A stretch of 64,000 bases of DNA. Source: DAOULT01 sp964646625. GTDB taxonomy: Bacteria; Chloroflexota; Anaerolineae; CAZYHC01. Numbering within the stretch: position 1 is the first letter of the stretch; each line of letters starts with the position of its first letter. Shown here piece after piece: positions 25,319 through 32,470 of this stretch. The notes beneath the pieces are model-generated. The model ran no database searches. It was not told where the DNA came from and worked only from the letters and a program-made list of their open reading frames with translations. Where the stretch lies: assembly GCA_964646625.1 (NCBI GenBank), contig CAZYHC010000014.1, positions 1-64,000 on the forward strand, given 5' to 3'. The translations under genes and the position numbers were made by a program.

Positions 25319-25518
25319 GAACCCAACCAAGCGCACTGTAACAGCAGATAATAGCGCGTTTGCGACAATGCCTCCGCCGTGCTCCAGCGCTTCGCAAGGC
25401 TTGGAACTGCGAATTGCTGATGTAGCTTGTGAGCTTTCCATCCGCAGACATTCAGAATTTCCCCAGGGGAAGACATATTACCTCCAGGCCATCTGGCTCA
25501 CATTCTGCAACTGTTGAT

Positions 25519-25583
25519 AAAAAAGAGCCAGCGCCGCGGACAGCAAATCTCTCAACAAGGGATCGTGTTCGCCTTACTGGCTC
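25519..25583 (-). terminator. Possible terminator of the minus-strand operon; 25,319-25,573 otherwise empty
   Basis: Read on the minus strand, CTGAGCCAG at the gene end can pair with CTGGCTC 45 bp later, followed by six T residues (complement of 25,519-25,524). The loop is long, so the fold is uncertain. No gene is visible between 25,319 and 25,573. Confidence 0.4.
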
Positions 25584-25747
25584 AGTGGGGGCAGTTCTTC
25601 CCCGCAGCGAGGGCAGGCGTAGAACCTGTTCCCCTGTCAGGTGCGCCAGGCCCAGGCTCCCATCCAGCCGCTGCCCAGCTTGGCCATGCTCTTGGGGATG
25701 ATCAGCACGCACAGCGTAGTGCGGCCCATGCAGGCTGTCTTCCTCAC
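25574..25747 (-). pseudogene. Small zinc-ribbon gene interrupted by an in-frame TGA
   Basis: From GTG 25,747 (overlapping the previous stop) the frame reads 36 residues ending WMGAWAWRT and meets TGA at 25,639-25,637. The same frame continues QGNRFYACPRCGEELPPLSQ to TAA at 25,574. The CPRC pair after the TGA looks like the end of a zinc ribbon, so the original protein was probably 57 residues, cut by a nonsense change. Readthrough as Trp would also restore it. ATG 25,729 is an alternative start. It is the last member of a tightly overlapped minus-strand operon. Function unknown. Confidence 0.45.
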
Positions 25748-25914
25748 GAAGTGGTGACCTCTCCCGGCCGGCGGGCGATGGCCGCGTAGCTCATGGGCAC
25801 GGTCTGTTTGACTTCCCGAAGCCACTTTTCCGGCAGGTGCTCCTCGGTCATGACCACCACGGCGTAGGGTTTGCGTTCGAGGGGATACCATTCCATCCAT
25901 TGTCTGCTACTCAT
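25744..25914 (-). CDS. 56-residue conserved-looking small protein
   Basis: Starts at ATG 25,914, overlapping the upstream gene's stop by 8 bp, and ends at 25,744, overlapping the next frame: tight translational coupling on both sides. The sequence (MSSRQWMEWYPLERKPYAVV, then MTEEHLPEKWLREV and SYAAIARRPGEVTTS) predicts a small alpha/beta protein. No known family recognised. Its support is the overlap pattern and continuity with an operon of similar small proteins. Confidence 0.5.
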   Translation of the reverse strand: MSSRQWMEWYPLERKPYAVVVMTEEHLPEKWLREVKQTVPMSYAAIARRPGEVTTS

Positions 25915-26314
25915 GTTTATCTCCTTCTGACACCTCCAGTGGGGGCAGGTCTGGGTTGAAAAGCTGTTTGTGTTTTTCCAGCTCCCATTCCTCCCACTCC
26001 ACGGGACTGCTCTCGGCTGGCACGGCCCCGGCCTGGTGTAAAGCGTTACCTTTTATCACGTAGAACCACGCCTCTCCTCCGTCATCGGGCACGACCAGCA
26101 CGTTACAGGGCTGGAGATAGCCTGCTTCCGAGAACTTCTTGAGCATGGCTTCCACCCCGTCTATGTCCCACCACTGGTGAAGATACAGGCAGGTGTCCAT
26201 ACAACCGAAGTCCACGAATTCCGTGAACCCGCTGTTGGTCAAAGACTCCCTGATTGCATCCCTTGCTTCTGGCCGAAACAGGATGGCGTCCGTTACCATA
26301 ATCTCAAGTGACAT
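25907..26314 (-). CDS. Hypothetical protein (135 aa) in small-protein operon
   Basis: Starts at ATG 26,314 with AGAAAGGGGC upstream, 18 bp after the end of the methyltransferase gene. The protein is acidic and soluble. The first 65 residues suggest a wHTH-like or small alpha domain (ARDAIRESLTNSGF, GVEAMLKKFSEAGYL) followed by a beta pair (NVLVVPDD, AWFYVIKGN) and an acidic Trp/Glu-rich tail (EWEEWELEKHKQLF). I do not recognise it. It overlaps the next gene by 8 bp, so it belongs to the same transcript. Confidence 0.5.
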   Translation of the reverse strand: MSLEIMVTDAILFRPEARDAIRESLTNSGFTEFVDFGCMDTCLYLHQWWDIDGVEAMLKKFSEAGYLQPCNVLVVPDDGGEAWFYVIKGNALHQAGAVPAESSPVEWEEWELEKHKQLFNPDLPPLEVSEGDKHE

Positions 26315-26332
26315 TTTCTTGCCCCTTTCTTC

Positions 26333-27691
26333 TTATATGACTTTAGCTTTCCTCAGATAGTCGGCCTGGAGCAGGCGGGCGATGCCCAGGCTGGTGGCCG
26401 TCTTGCCTGTGCCCGTGCCCATCACCAGGGTGACCGACCCGTAGCGTTGAACTGACTTGTATCCAGCCACCGCCGCCTGCTTCTGCACGGGCAGGAGACC
26501 TGTCTCGCGGCGACCCGCCAGGTGCTTGTGCCTGAGCAAGGGAGCCAGGATAGTCTCCTCCCCATCGTCGATGTGCAGGTCGTGCCGCGGCGGGTAGGCG
26601 TCGATCACTGCTCGTGAGAGCTCCTTCTGCCAGCAATCGATGAAGGCCGTCAGTTCGTGGGGATTGTCCAGGTGACGAGATTCCCCTGAGTCCAGGTCCA
26701 GCACCCAGATGGTGGTGCGGAACTCCTCCACCGTGCGGGTCACTCCCTGTTCCTTCTCTTCAGGCGTGGTCACGTCCACCTGGACTTTCCGGGTGTGCCC
26801 TTTGACCAGCAGCCGTTCGCCATCCTGCGCCAGCTCGACGTTGTTCAGCAACCCTGCGGCCAGGAAGAGGGCCAGGTGGCCCAGGCGCAAAGGCATGAGC
26901 GGGCGTTCGTCAGACAACTGGTCGGGCGACTGTCGTTCCAGCCACCAGCGATTCCGCCACACTCCGTTAGCCAGAGCCTCGGCCTGTATCTCCTCAGCGG
27001 AGATGTGCTTCGAGCGGAAGCGCCAGGGCGTTTTGGGAGAGCGCACGGGCAGGACGTAGGGCGGCCTGTCGGGCACCTCTGGCAGTTCGGGCAGTCTGGC
27101 TTTGGCTGCCTGGAGCAGGCGCAGACAGGTGCTATCGTCCTCCGTGGCCCTGCCTCGCTTGACTCCCAGAATGACCACCTGCTGATAATCACCGTACTCT
27201 TCTTCAGGGAAGCGGTAGACGCTGAGGTCCTCGAACCAGATGGACAGCCTTCGAGAGACGTGGTCGCTGAGGTGGACCTGGCGGATGATGTAGACCAGCA
27301 CTCCTCCCGGTCTGAGCCAGTCCTGGGTTTCGCGCAGGAAGGTCAGTTCCAGGCGGCCACCTGCTTTGGTGTCGGTGGAATAGGGAGGATTGAGCCAGAG
27401 TAGTTCTGCTCCCCCATGGCCCTTGCTGACCAGGGCCTGCTCGTAACTCCCGCCCAGGACGTGATCCAGGACTTGGGCTGCGGCTTCGCTGCGTTCCACG
27501 TCCAGCTCAATGCCAAAGGTGGTGCCGTATCCCAGCAGGCCACGCAGTTGGGCCAAAGCTTCGCCAGTGCCACAACCGACGTCCAGAAGATGGCACGGCC
27601 CCTCAGGACGTAAGAAAGCCGCCACCCGTTCAACGACGAGCGGCGGCGTGGGTACGTAACCCATCCTGGCCAGGTTCAGAAAACGAGACAT
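26333..27691 (-). CDS. DNA methyltransferase-like protein, cut at the start of a helicase domain (DUF6094-like)
   Basis: 452 residues. Residues about 35-200 are a class I methyltransferase with motif I LLDVGCGTGEAL and the catalytic-type motif WLNPPYS (NPPY, usual for N6-adenine or N5-glutamine methylation). The layout resembles the DUF6094-type methyltransferases of integrative elements. The last 50 residues (LLPVQKQAAVAGY, then LVMGTGTGKTATS) are the Q-motif-like region and Walker A of an SF2 helicase, but the protein ends 20 residues later. The rest of the ATPase (Walker B, motifs III-VI) is missing, so a longer methyltransferase-helicase fusion was truncated, or the helicase was deleted in this copy. 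It heads toward a set of small overlapping genes. Confidence 0.65.
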   Translation of the reverse strand: MSRFLNLARMGYVPTPPLVVERVAAFLRPEGPCHLLDVGCGTGEALAQLRGLLGYGTTFGIELDVERSEAAAQVLDHVLGGSYEQALVSKGHGGAELLWLNPPYSTDTKAGGRLELTFLRETQDWLRPGGVLVYIIRQVHLSDHVSRRLSIWFEDLSVYRFPEEEYGDYQQVVILGVKRGRATEDDSTCLRLLQAAKARLPELPEVPDRPPYVLPVRSPKTPWRFRSKHISAEEIQAEALANGVWRNRWWLERQSPDQLSDERPLMPLRLGHLALFLAAGLLNNVELAQDGERLLVKGHTRKVQVDVTTPEEKEQGVTRTVEEFRTTIWVLDLDSGESRHLDNPHELTAFIDCWQKELSRAVIDAYPPRHDLHIDDGEETILAPLLRHKHLAGRRETGLLPVQKQAAVAGYKSVQRYGSVTLVMGTGTGKTATSLGIARLLQADYLRKAKVI

Positions 27692-27716
27692 TTTCGTCTT
27701 CCTCCTTTCTTTTATT

Positions 27717-27932
27717 TTATGATGTTTCTTGTGATTCCGGCTCCTTCAGTTTGATCGGTCGCCTGGGATTGGCCTGCGGGAAGCGTTGCAAGGCACAGTC
27801 CAGGCACAGGAAAACCTGAGCCACACTCCACCCACCTCGATAGTTCTTGTGCACCGGCGGGTAGCGGTAGAGCCGCAGGGTAACCTTAACCAGATATGCG
27901 TCAGGCTGGCTGCACTCGCTGCAAACGTTCAT
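27717..27932 (-). CDS. Zinc-ribbon-like small protein (71 aa)
   Basis: ATG 27,932 overlaps the stop of the upstream gene (ATGA). Two cysteine pairs, CSEC near the N-terminus and CLDC about 40 residues later, could bind one zinc ion. The region between is beta-rich (YLVKVTLRLYRYPP). The short tail is polar (KLKEPESQETS). It is 25 bp before the methyltransferase gene. A nucleic-acid-binding adaptor is likely from the fold; target unknown. Confidence 0.55.
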   Translation of the reverse strand: MNVCSECSQPDAYLVKVTLRLYRYPPVHKNYRGGWSVAQVFLCLDCALQRFPQANPRRPIKLKEPESQETS

Positions 27933-28525
27933 CGCAGCACCTTGCTCTCGATCCCCTGGCGGATGATCTCCACCCAGGGTTCGGTCTGGGGTTCGATGGC
28001 CCAGGCGTGACAGCCCCCGGCCTCGATGGGCCGGAGGCATTCTCGCCGTAGACCTTCCCGCCACAGATAGAGGGCCCATTCCTGCCTGGCAGGCAAGGGC
28101 ACGAGGCGATTCCACAGGGCAAAGAAGCGCCCAGGGTCGCCGTCCTCTTGAGCGGCCAGGAGATACCCGGTCTGGCCTGGCTCGACCATCAGGGTGGCCG
28201 GTTCGGCTACCATGACCAGGTGTCCCTGTTCCAGTTGAGGGAAACGGACGATTGTATGGTGATAGCGTACCTTGTACTCGCCCTTGTCGGCCTCTCCTTC
28301 GAAGTAGGCGACCGTATGCTGGCGGTGGAGGAAAGTCTCTCCTTCCAGTTCGACGTAATGCCCGGCCACCAGGTGTCCCCATATGGCCTGGAGGACGGTG
28401 ACCGGCCCCAGGAAGGAAGCCAGCACCAGGCCCGCTTCGTCCTGGGCCCAGGCGTCGCACCAGCCTCGGTGTCCACCTACGGTCACCGGAGCGAGAGGTG
28501 ATACTCCAGTGATGGGTGTAGTCAT
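27929..28525 (-). CDS. Hypothetical protein (198 aa) of mobile-element operon
   Basis: Soluble, Trp-rich protein of mixed alpha/beta character. The region about 55-110 (HYVELEGETFLH, VAYFEGEADKGEYKVRYHH) is beta-rich, and the C-terminal third has paired helices (ALYLWREGLRRECLRPIEAG). No catalytic signature or known family seen. It overlaps both neighbours by 4 bp (ATGA junctions), so it is co-translated with the zinc-ribbon protein downstream and the 124-residue protein upstream. Confidence 0.5.
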   Translation of the reverse strand: MTTPITGVSPLAPVTVGGHRGWCDAWAQDEAGLVLASFLGPVTVLQAIWGHLVAGHYVELEGETFLHRQHTVAYFEGEADKGEYKVRYHHTIVRFPQLEQGHLVMVAEPATLMVEPGQTGYLLAAQEDGDPGRFFALWNRLVPLPARQEWALYLWREGLRRECLRPIEAGGCHAWAIEPQTEPWVEIIRQGIESKVLR

Positions 28526-28896
28526 GATCTCTCACCTCCCTCCCTGGCCTGTAGAAGTTCCCAGGCTTCCACGCTCCAGGCCGCCCATTCGGAATCATCC
28601 ATCAGGATCAGCAGCATGGTGGCCTGGTGTTCGGCGGGTAGCCTTTTCCAGCGCGTTACGATCTCGTCCTTGAGGTTCAGGATGCGCGCCGGTTCCCCTT
28701 CAACTTTCCTTTCCCCATTCTGGTGGTCATGCATGAGGGCCACGACCTTCTTCCTGAGAAGCTCCAGGTCGCAGACCGCCGCCTCCACCTGATCGTCGTA
28801 AAGCTCGGCCCTGATCCCATCGACCAGGCCCAATAGCTCCTCTATGATGACTCTTTCATCACCATGCCAGTGAATCTTGCCTCCCACGTCGTCCAT
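28522..28896 (-). CDS. Hypothetical helical protein (124 aa)
   Basis: Start at ATG 28,896 (AAAGGAGA upstream); an ATG at 28,926 lies before that ribosome site. All-helical, acidic-to-neutral, with a leading helix (ERVIIEELLGLVDGIRAEL), a long middle helix (EAAVCDLELLRKKVVALM) and a C-terminal helical pair (EWAAWSVEAWELLQAREG). Its end overlaps the next gene by 4 bp. No family recognised; an oligomerisation or adaptor role would fit the helical content. Confidence 0.5.
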   Translation of the reverse strand: MDDVGGKIHWHGDERVIIEELLGLVDGIRAELYDDQVEAAVCDLELLRKKVVALMHDHQNGERKVEGEPARILNLKDEIVTRWKRLPAEHQATMLLILMDDSEWAAWSVEAWELLQAREGGERS

Positions 28897-28944
28897 AATG
28901 ATCTCTCCTTTCATTTCATTCTTCATACCTTTCGTGTTTCCGTG

Positions 28945-29334
28945 TCAATACTCGACGAAGCCGCACAGACAATGGAGCCTGACCCCGGCATAGCAGTTGC
29001 CTTCTTTCAGCGGGGAGTAGACGAACTCGCCGTCCAGGATACGGCTACACCTGGGGCAGGGTAGCTCGCCTCGCTGGGCCCGCTCCAATAGCTCCACGTC
29101 CTTGCGGCTCAGCACGTCCCCCGGCCCCGGCTCGATGACCTTCTTCGGGCCTGGGGTCAATGCTTTCTCCACCTGGGCTTCCTCCAGTCTCAAGCCTTCC
29201 AGGACTTCACACAGCTTCCTTGCTTCCTGGAGGGCTTTGTCCCTGGCTGCGGGAGTGCTTTCTAACAACAAGGCCTGGATCATGAAGTCTAGGACAATGA
29301 GACGGTTGTTGACCATCTCCTGCCAGGTTTCCAC
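28945..29334 (-). CDS. Helical protein with C-terminal zinc ribbon (129 aa)
   Basis: The likely start is GTG 29,334, since AAAGGA lies 6-8 bp upstream; an ATG at 29,382 lies inside a strong hairpin. Residues 1-65 are helical (NNRLIVLDFMIQALL, RDKALQEARKLCEVLEGL). After a Pro-rich linker and RKDVELLERAQRGE, the C-terminus holds CPRC and, 25 residues on, CLCG, a treble-clef or ribbon-like zinc site. It is first in the minus-strand operon 25,574-29,334. Function unknown. Confidence 0.5.
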   Translation of the reverse strand: METWQEMVNNRLIVLDFMIQALLLESTPAARDKALQEARKLCEVLEGLRLEEAQVEKALTPGPKKVIEPGPGDVLSRKDVELLERAQRGELPCPRCSRILDGEFVYSPLKEGNCYAGVRLHCLCGFVEY

Positions 29335-29368
29335 ACTTGCATTCCTTTCTTTCGATGGCAAAAGTAAA

Positions 29369-29394
29369 AGCCAGTCACGCATGTGTGACTGGCT
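29369..29394 (-). terminator. Hairpin plus T-rich tract in the leader of the minus-strand operon
   Basis: Perfect 10-bp arms (AGCCAGTCAC/GTGACTGGCT) with a 6-base loop. On the minus strand it is followed by TTTTACTTTT, a terminator or attenuator shape, about 35 bp before the GTG at 29,334. A TTGACA at 29,435-29,430 upstream, with TGAATA at 18 bp, may be the promoter. Confidence 0.5.
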
Positions 29395-29591
29395 TCATGC
29401 CTCATTATTCAGTTTTTGGGATATGGGATTGTCAAAGAGCAGATACTCGCTATGATCTTACAAACCAATCACTGCTCTAAAAGCTCGTTTTCAGCCAGTG
29501 ATACTCGATAGAGTGGTCGTAAGTAGCGAATATGTCTACTCTCTAATAAACGGAGATGCTATGTCAAGGGGGAAAAGCTCAGAAACTTATG

Positions 29592-29620
29592 TTGACACTT
29601 TGGACGAAATAAAATATAAT
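29592..29620 (+). promoter_or_regulatory. Consensus sigma-70 promoter of the BREX-like operon
   Basis: TTGACA (29,592-29,597), exactly 17 bp, TATAAT (29,615-29,620): both boxes match consensus fully. It faces right, with about 165 bp of leader before the first small frame. It is the only strong promoter seen ahead of the 18-kb gene run. Confidence 0.85.
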
Positions 29621-29786
29621 CACAGTTGATGATAAACGGGTATCGACGGAACGCTTCTCAATGAATTACCATCTGTGATCCTTCAAACCGCCTGCTTGGT
29701 CAGGAGATGTAAAGCACAGGGATGACAAATCTCAAAGCCGTTTCCAGCATAAGCAGGGGGGCAGCTTTGTGGTTAGGGTGGTATCG

Positions 29787-29978
29787 ATGTTGAACCCTAA
29801 CTCCAGACTCAGCCAGCAAATCCAACGCATCCTCAAAGAACACCCCAATAGCCTGAGGCCTGATGACTTAAAAACTGAACTACCCGATCCCAAACACGCC
29901 ACTTCATCAGGCGTTGGGCTGACAATGCCGAGTGAATCAGGTAAGAGTCAAGGATTGATATCTGTAACGAGGCAGTGA
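29787..29978 (+). CDS. Small leader ORF coupled to the sigma factor (63 aa)
   Basis: From ATG 29,787 the frame (MLNPNSRLSQQIQRILKEHP ...) runs to TGA 29,978, overlapping the GTG of the sigma factor by 4 bp (GTGA). The first 35 residues look like a short helical domain followed by polar linker. A weak GGTGG precedes the ATG. It may be a genuine small protein, a translational leader, or the shifted N-terminus of the sigma gene. The coupling is the main evidence. Confidence 0.4.
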   Translation: MLNPNSRLSQQIQRILKEHPNSLRPDDLKTELPDPKHATSSGVGLTMPSESGKSQGLISVTRQ

Positions 29979-31327
29979 GGAACGTGGTAGCCCAGGAGTT
30001 GATCGCAAAAGGCAAAAAGCAAGGCTTTGTAACATATGAAGAGATCATTACCCTCTTTCCTGATGGAGACGAACATCTCGACGAGATCGACGCTTTGTGC
30101 CTAACACTTATAGACTTGGGCGTCGAGATCGTTACGGCGGCTTCGGTCGAGGAAATGCCTAAAGTAATCGAACCAGAACCGGAGCCCGTACATGTCCCTC
30201 TACCACAACGTCTAGAGTCAATAGAAGATCTGTATGACTTATATATGTTTGAGATTCGCCAGACCAGTTTGCTTTCAGCGGAAGACGAGGTGAAGTTAGC
30301 CAAGTTAATGCGGCGGGGAGAGAGAGCACGTGTTCGTTTGATGACAAATGAAGCTTTGCCTGCCTCAGATAGGGCTCGGCTACGCGCGGAGATTCGAAAG
30401 GGAGATGAAGCTCGACAGCGTTTCATTGAAGCCAACTTGCGACTTGTAGCCAGCATCGCCTGGCGTTATCATGATCGGGATTTACCGATGCTTGATCTCA
30501 TTCAGGAGGGCAATATTGGGCTTTTCAGAGCCATTGATAAGTTTGACTATCGCCTCGGCTACAAATTCTCAACATACGCAACGTGGTGGATTCGCCAAGC
30601 CATTACGCGAGCTCTTGCAGATCAGGGTAACACTATCCGTCTACCGGTTCACGTACAAGAGAGTCTTAGAAAAGTGAAACAGACTGTAGAGGATCTGAAG
30701 ATTCACTTGGGTAGGGAGCCGACAATAGAACAAATCGCACAACACTGCGGAGTGTCACAAAAGAGGGTAGCCTATCTTCTTGAGGAGTTGCCTGAAGTGT
30801 GCTCCTTAGATTCGCTTCTTTGCTGCTCGAGCTTCCCCCTGGTGTGGAACGACACTGGAACAGGGTTTGTCCAGCAGTGGCCGTGTCCAGTCCGAGAGTT
30901 TGCTGACCGCCACTGGTTCCGAGTGGTGCAAGACGATGATTTTGAGCTCCCGCCTTGTCTTGCAGGGCTGATGGATTCCAGAGCGGAGAAGACAGCAGAC
31001 CGTGTTGACTATTCCATGCTCAGCCTTTCGAAGTCTGCCCCTGTCCCTCGACAACACTTATCCCATAAGCTCCTCCGTGAAAGACTCATGGAGGTATTGG
31101 ATACCCTGTCGCCACGGCAAAGGGCCGTTATCAAGATGCGTTTCGGACTCGATGACGGTGGAGAGAGAACCTTAGAAGCAATTGGCCAAGAGTTTGGCGT
31201 GACCCGCGAACGAATTCGCCAGATCCAGGGGAAGGCTCTCAGAACATTGCGCCGTCCCATTCGAAGCCACAAGCTCGAGCTATTCTGGACTGAAAGAGGT
31301 GACGAAAACAGTGATCTATCTAGATAA
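29975..31327 (+). CDS. Sigma-70 family RNA polymerase sigma factor (RpoD/group 2-like)
   Basis: 450 residues from GTG 29,975. Residues about 1-55 resemble region 1.1 (KGKKQGFVTYEEIITLFP, then DLGVEIV). Region 1.2 lies at about 85-110. Region 2 (about 148-230) carries ANLRLVASIAWRY, DLIQEGNIGLFRAIDKFDY and YATWWIRQAITRAL. Region 3 is about 230-285 (GREPTIEQIAQHCG). Region 4 is about 365-430 (LSPRQRAVIKMRFGL, GVTRERIRQIQGKAL). Between regions 3 and 4 there is an unusual insert of about 75 residues with Trp and Cys. It is the first full gene after the consensus promoter and overlaps the desulfurase start. It probably directs transcription of this island or of host genes during infection; that role is inferred. 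Confidence 0.85.
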   Translation: MRNVVAQELIAKGKKQGFVTYEEIITLFPDGDEHLDEIDALCLTLIDLGVEIVTAASVEEMPKVIEPEPEPVHVPLPQRLESIEDLYDLYMFEIRQTSLLSAEDEVKLAKLMRRGERARVRLMTNEALPASDRARLRAEIRKGDEARQRFIEANLRLVASIAWRYHDRDLPMLDLIQEGNIGLFRAIDKFDYRLGYKFSTYATWWIRQAITRALADQGNTIRLPVHVQESLRKVKQTVEDLKIHLGREPTIEQIAQHCGVSQKRVAYLLEELPEVCSLDSLLCCSSFPLVWNDTGTGFVQQWPCPVREFADRHWFRVVQDDDFELPPCLAGLMDSRAEKTADRVDYSMLSLSKSAPVPRQHLSHKLLRERLMEVLDTLSPRQRAVIKMRFGLDDGGERTLEAIGQEFGVTRERIRQIQGKALRTLRRPIRSHKLELFWTERGDENSDLSR

Positions 31328-32456
31328 CGCCGCTACATCCTTCCCCAAACCAGAAAGCGTCTATCAAGCCGTGGATCATTTCAACCGAGATATCGGTGCC
31401 AATCCGGGCCGATCGGGTTATGCTACGGCACGGAAAGCTGGTCAGATAGTGGCAGAGACTCGAAGGCTGCTGGCCCAACTGTTCCACGTTGAGGAACCAA
31501 CCCAGATCGTTTTCACCTCTAATGCCACAGAAGCGTTGAATTTGGGCCTGAAAGGATTACTGCTGCCGGGCAATCACATTGTCACTACTGTGACAGACCA
31601 CAATTCGGTTCTGCGTCCGCTACGCTCTTTGGTGGAGCGAAGACATGTTGAGGTCACCTGGGTGGAATGTGATGGCACAGGCTTCGTTGACCCTGAAGAT
31701 ATTCGCGCTGCTCTCCGTTCCGACACCAAGTTAGTATGCATCACTCACGCCTCCAACGTCACGGGCATTGTTCATGACATCAGCACCATCAGCGCTCTGG
31801 TGCACGAAAATGGCACGTTGTTGATGGTGGATGCCGCTCAGACCGCTGGCTGTGTGCCGATAGATGTGCAAGAGATGCAGATTGATCTGCTGGCCTTCAC
31901 GGGCCACAAGGGGCTGTTGGGACCCCAGGGGACCGGTGGGCTGTACATCAAACCGGGGATAGAAATCCAACCGTTTCGTGAAGGAGGGACCGGCTCGCAG
32001 TCGTCGTCAGACCGACAACCCGAGAAAATGCCGGATCGTTTCGAGGGCGGCACACATAATACTCCTGGCCTAGCTGGATTGGGCGCTGGCGTCCGCTTTG
32101 TGCTCGAAACTGGTATAGAGGCTATTCAAGCGCACGAGAGGGAGCTGACAGAGCGTCTTCTTGACCGCTTAGCCTCCATACCAGGCATCAGGACCTACGG
32201 CCCTTCGTGTGGATCGCACCGAGTCGCCGTCGTATCATTCACTTTGGAGGGCTGGCCGCCTCTGAACTTGGCCCATTTATTAGCCAGTGGCTTCGACATT
32301 GCCACCCGCAACGGCTTGCACTGCGCACCGCTGATTCATGGGTATCTGGGAACGTCTGACACGGGCACTGTCCGGGCTAGCATTGGCTATTTCAACACAG
32401 CAGACGACATTGATGCCTTGAGTAATGCCCTGGAACAAATCGCTGCCCAGACATAG
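31311..32456 (+). CDS. Cysteine desulfurase, class V PLP enzyme (DndA/SufS-like)
   Basis: 381 residues from GTG 31,311 (AGAGGTGA 8 bp upstream; GTG 31,299 possible). MIYLDNAATSFPKPE is the standard N-terminus. The PLP-Schiff-base Lys is about residue 200 in FTGHKGLLGP, and the active-site Cys is about 338 in NGLHCAPLIH. The enzyme removes sulfur from L-cysteine as a persulfide. No suf or isc genes are near; instead it precedes a PP-loop Fe-S protein, as DndA precedes DndC in DNA phosphorothioation. It therefore probably supplies sulfur, or builds the iron-sulfur clusters, for that protein. It overlaps the sigma gene's 3' end. Confidence 0.88.
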   Translation: MIYLDNAATSFPKPESVYQAVDHFNRDIGANPGRSGYATARKAGQIVAETRRLLAQLFHVEEPTQIVFTSNATEALNLGLKGLLLPGNHIVTTVTDHNSVLRPLRSLVERRHVEVTWVECDGTGFVDPEDIRAALRSDTKLVCITHASNVTGIVHDISTISALVHENGTLLMVDAAQTAGCVPIDVQEMQIDLLAFTGHKGLLGPQGTGGLYIKPGIEIQPFREGGTGSQSSSDRQPEKMPDRFEGGTHNTPGLAGLGAGVRFVLETGIEAIQAHERELTERLLDRLASIPGIRTYGPSCGSHRVAVVSFTLEGWPPLNLAHLLASGFDIATRNGLHCAPLIHGYLGTSDTGTVRASIGYFNTADDIDALSNALEQIAAQT

Positions 32457-32470
32457 AGAGAAGCGAAACA

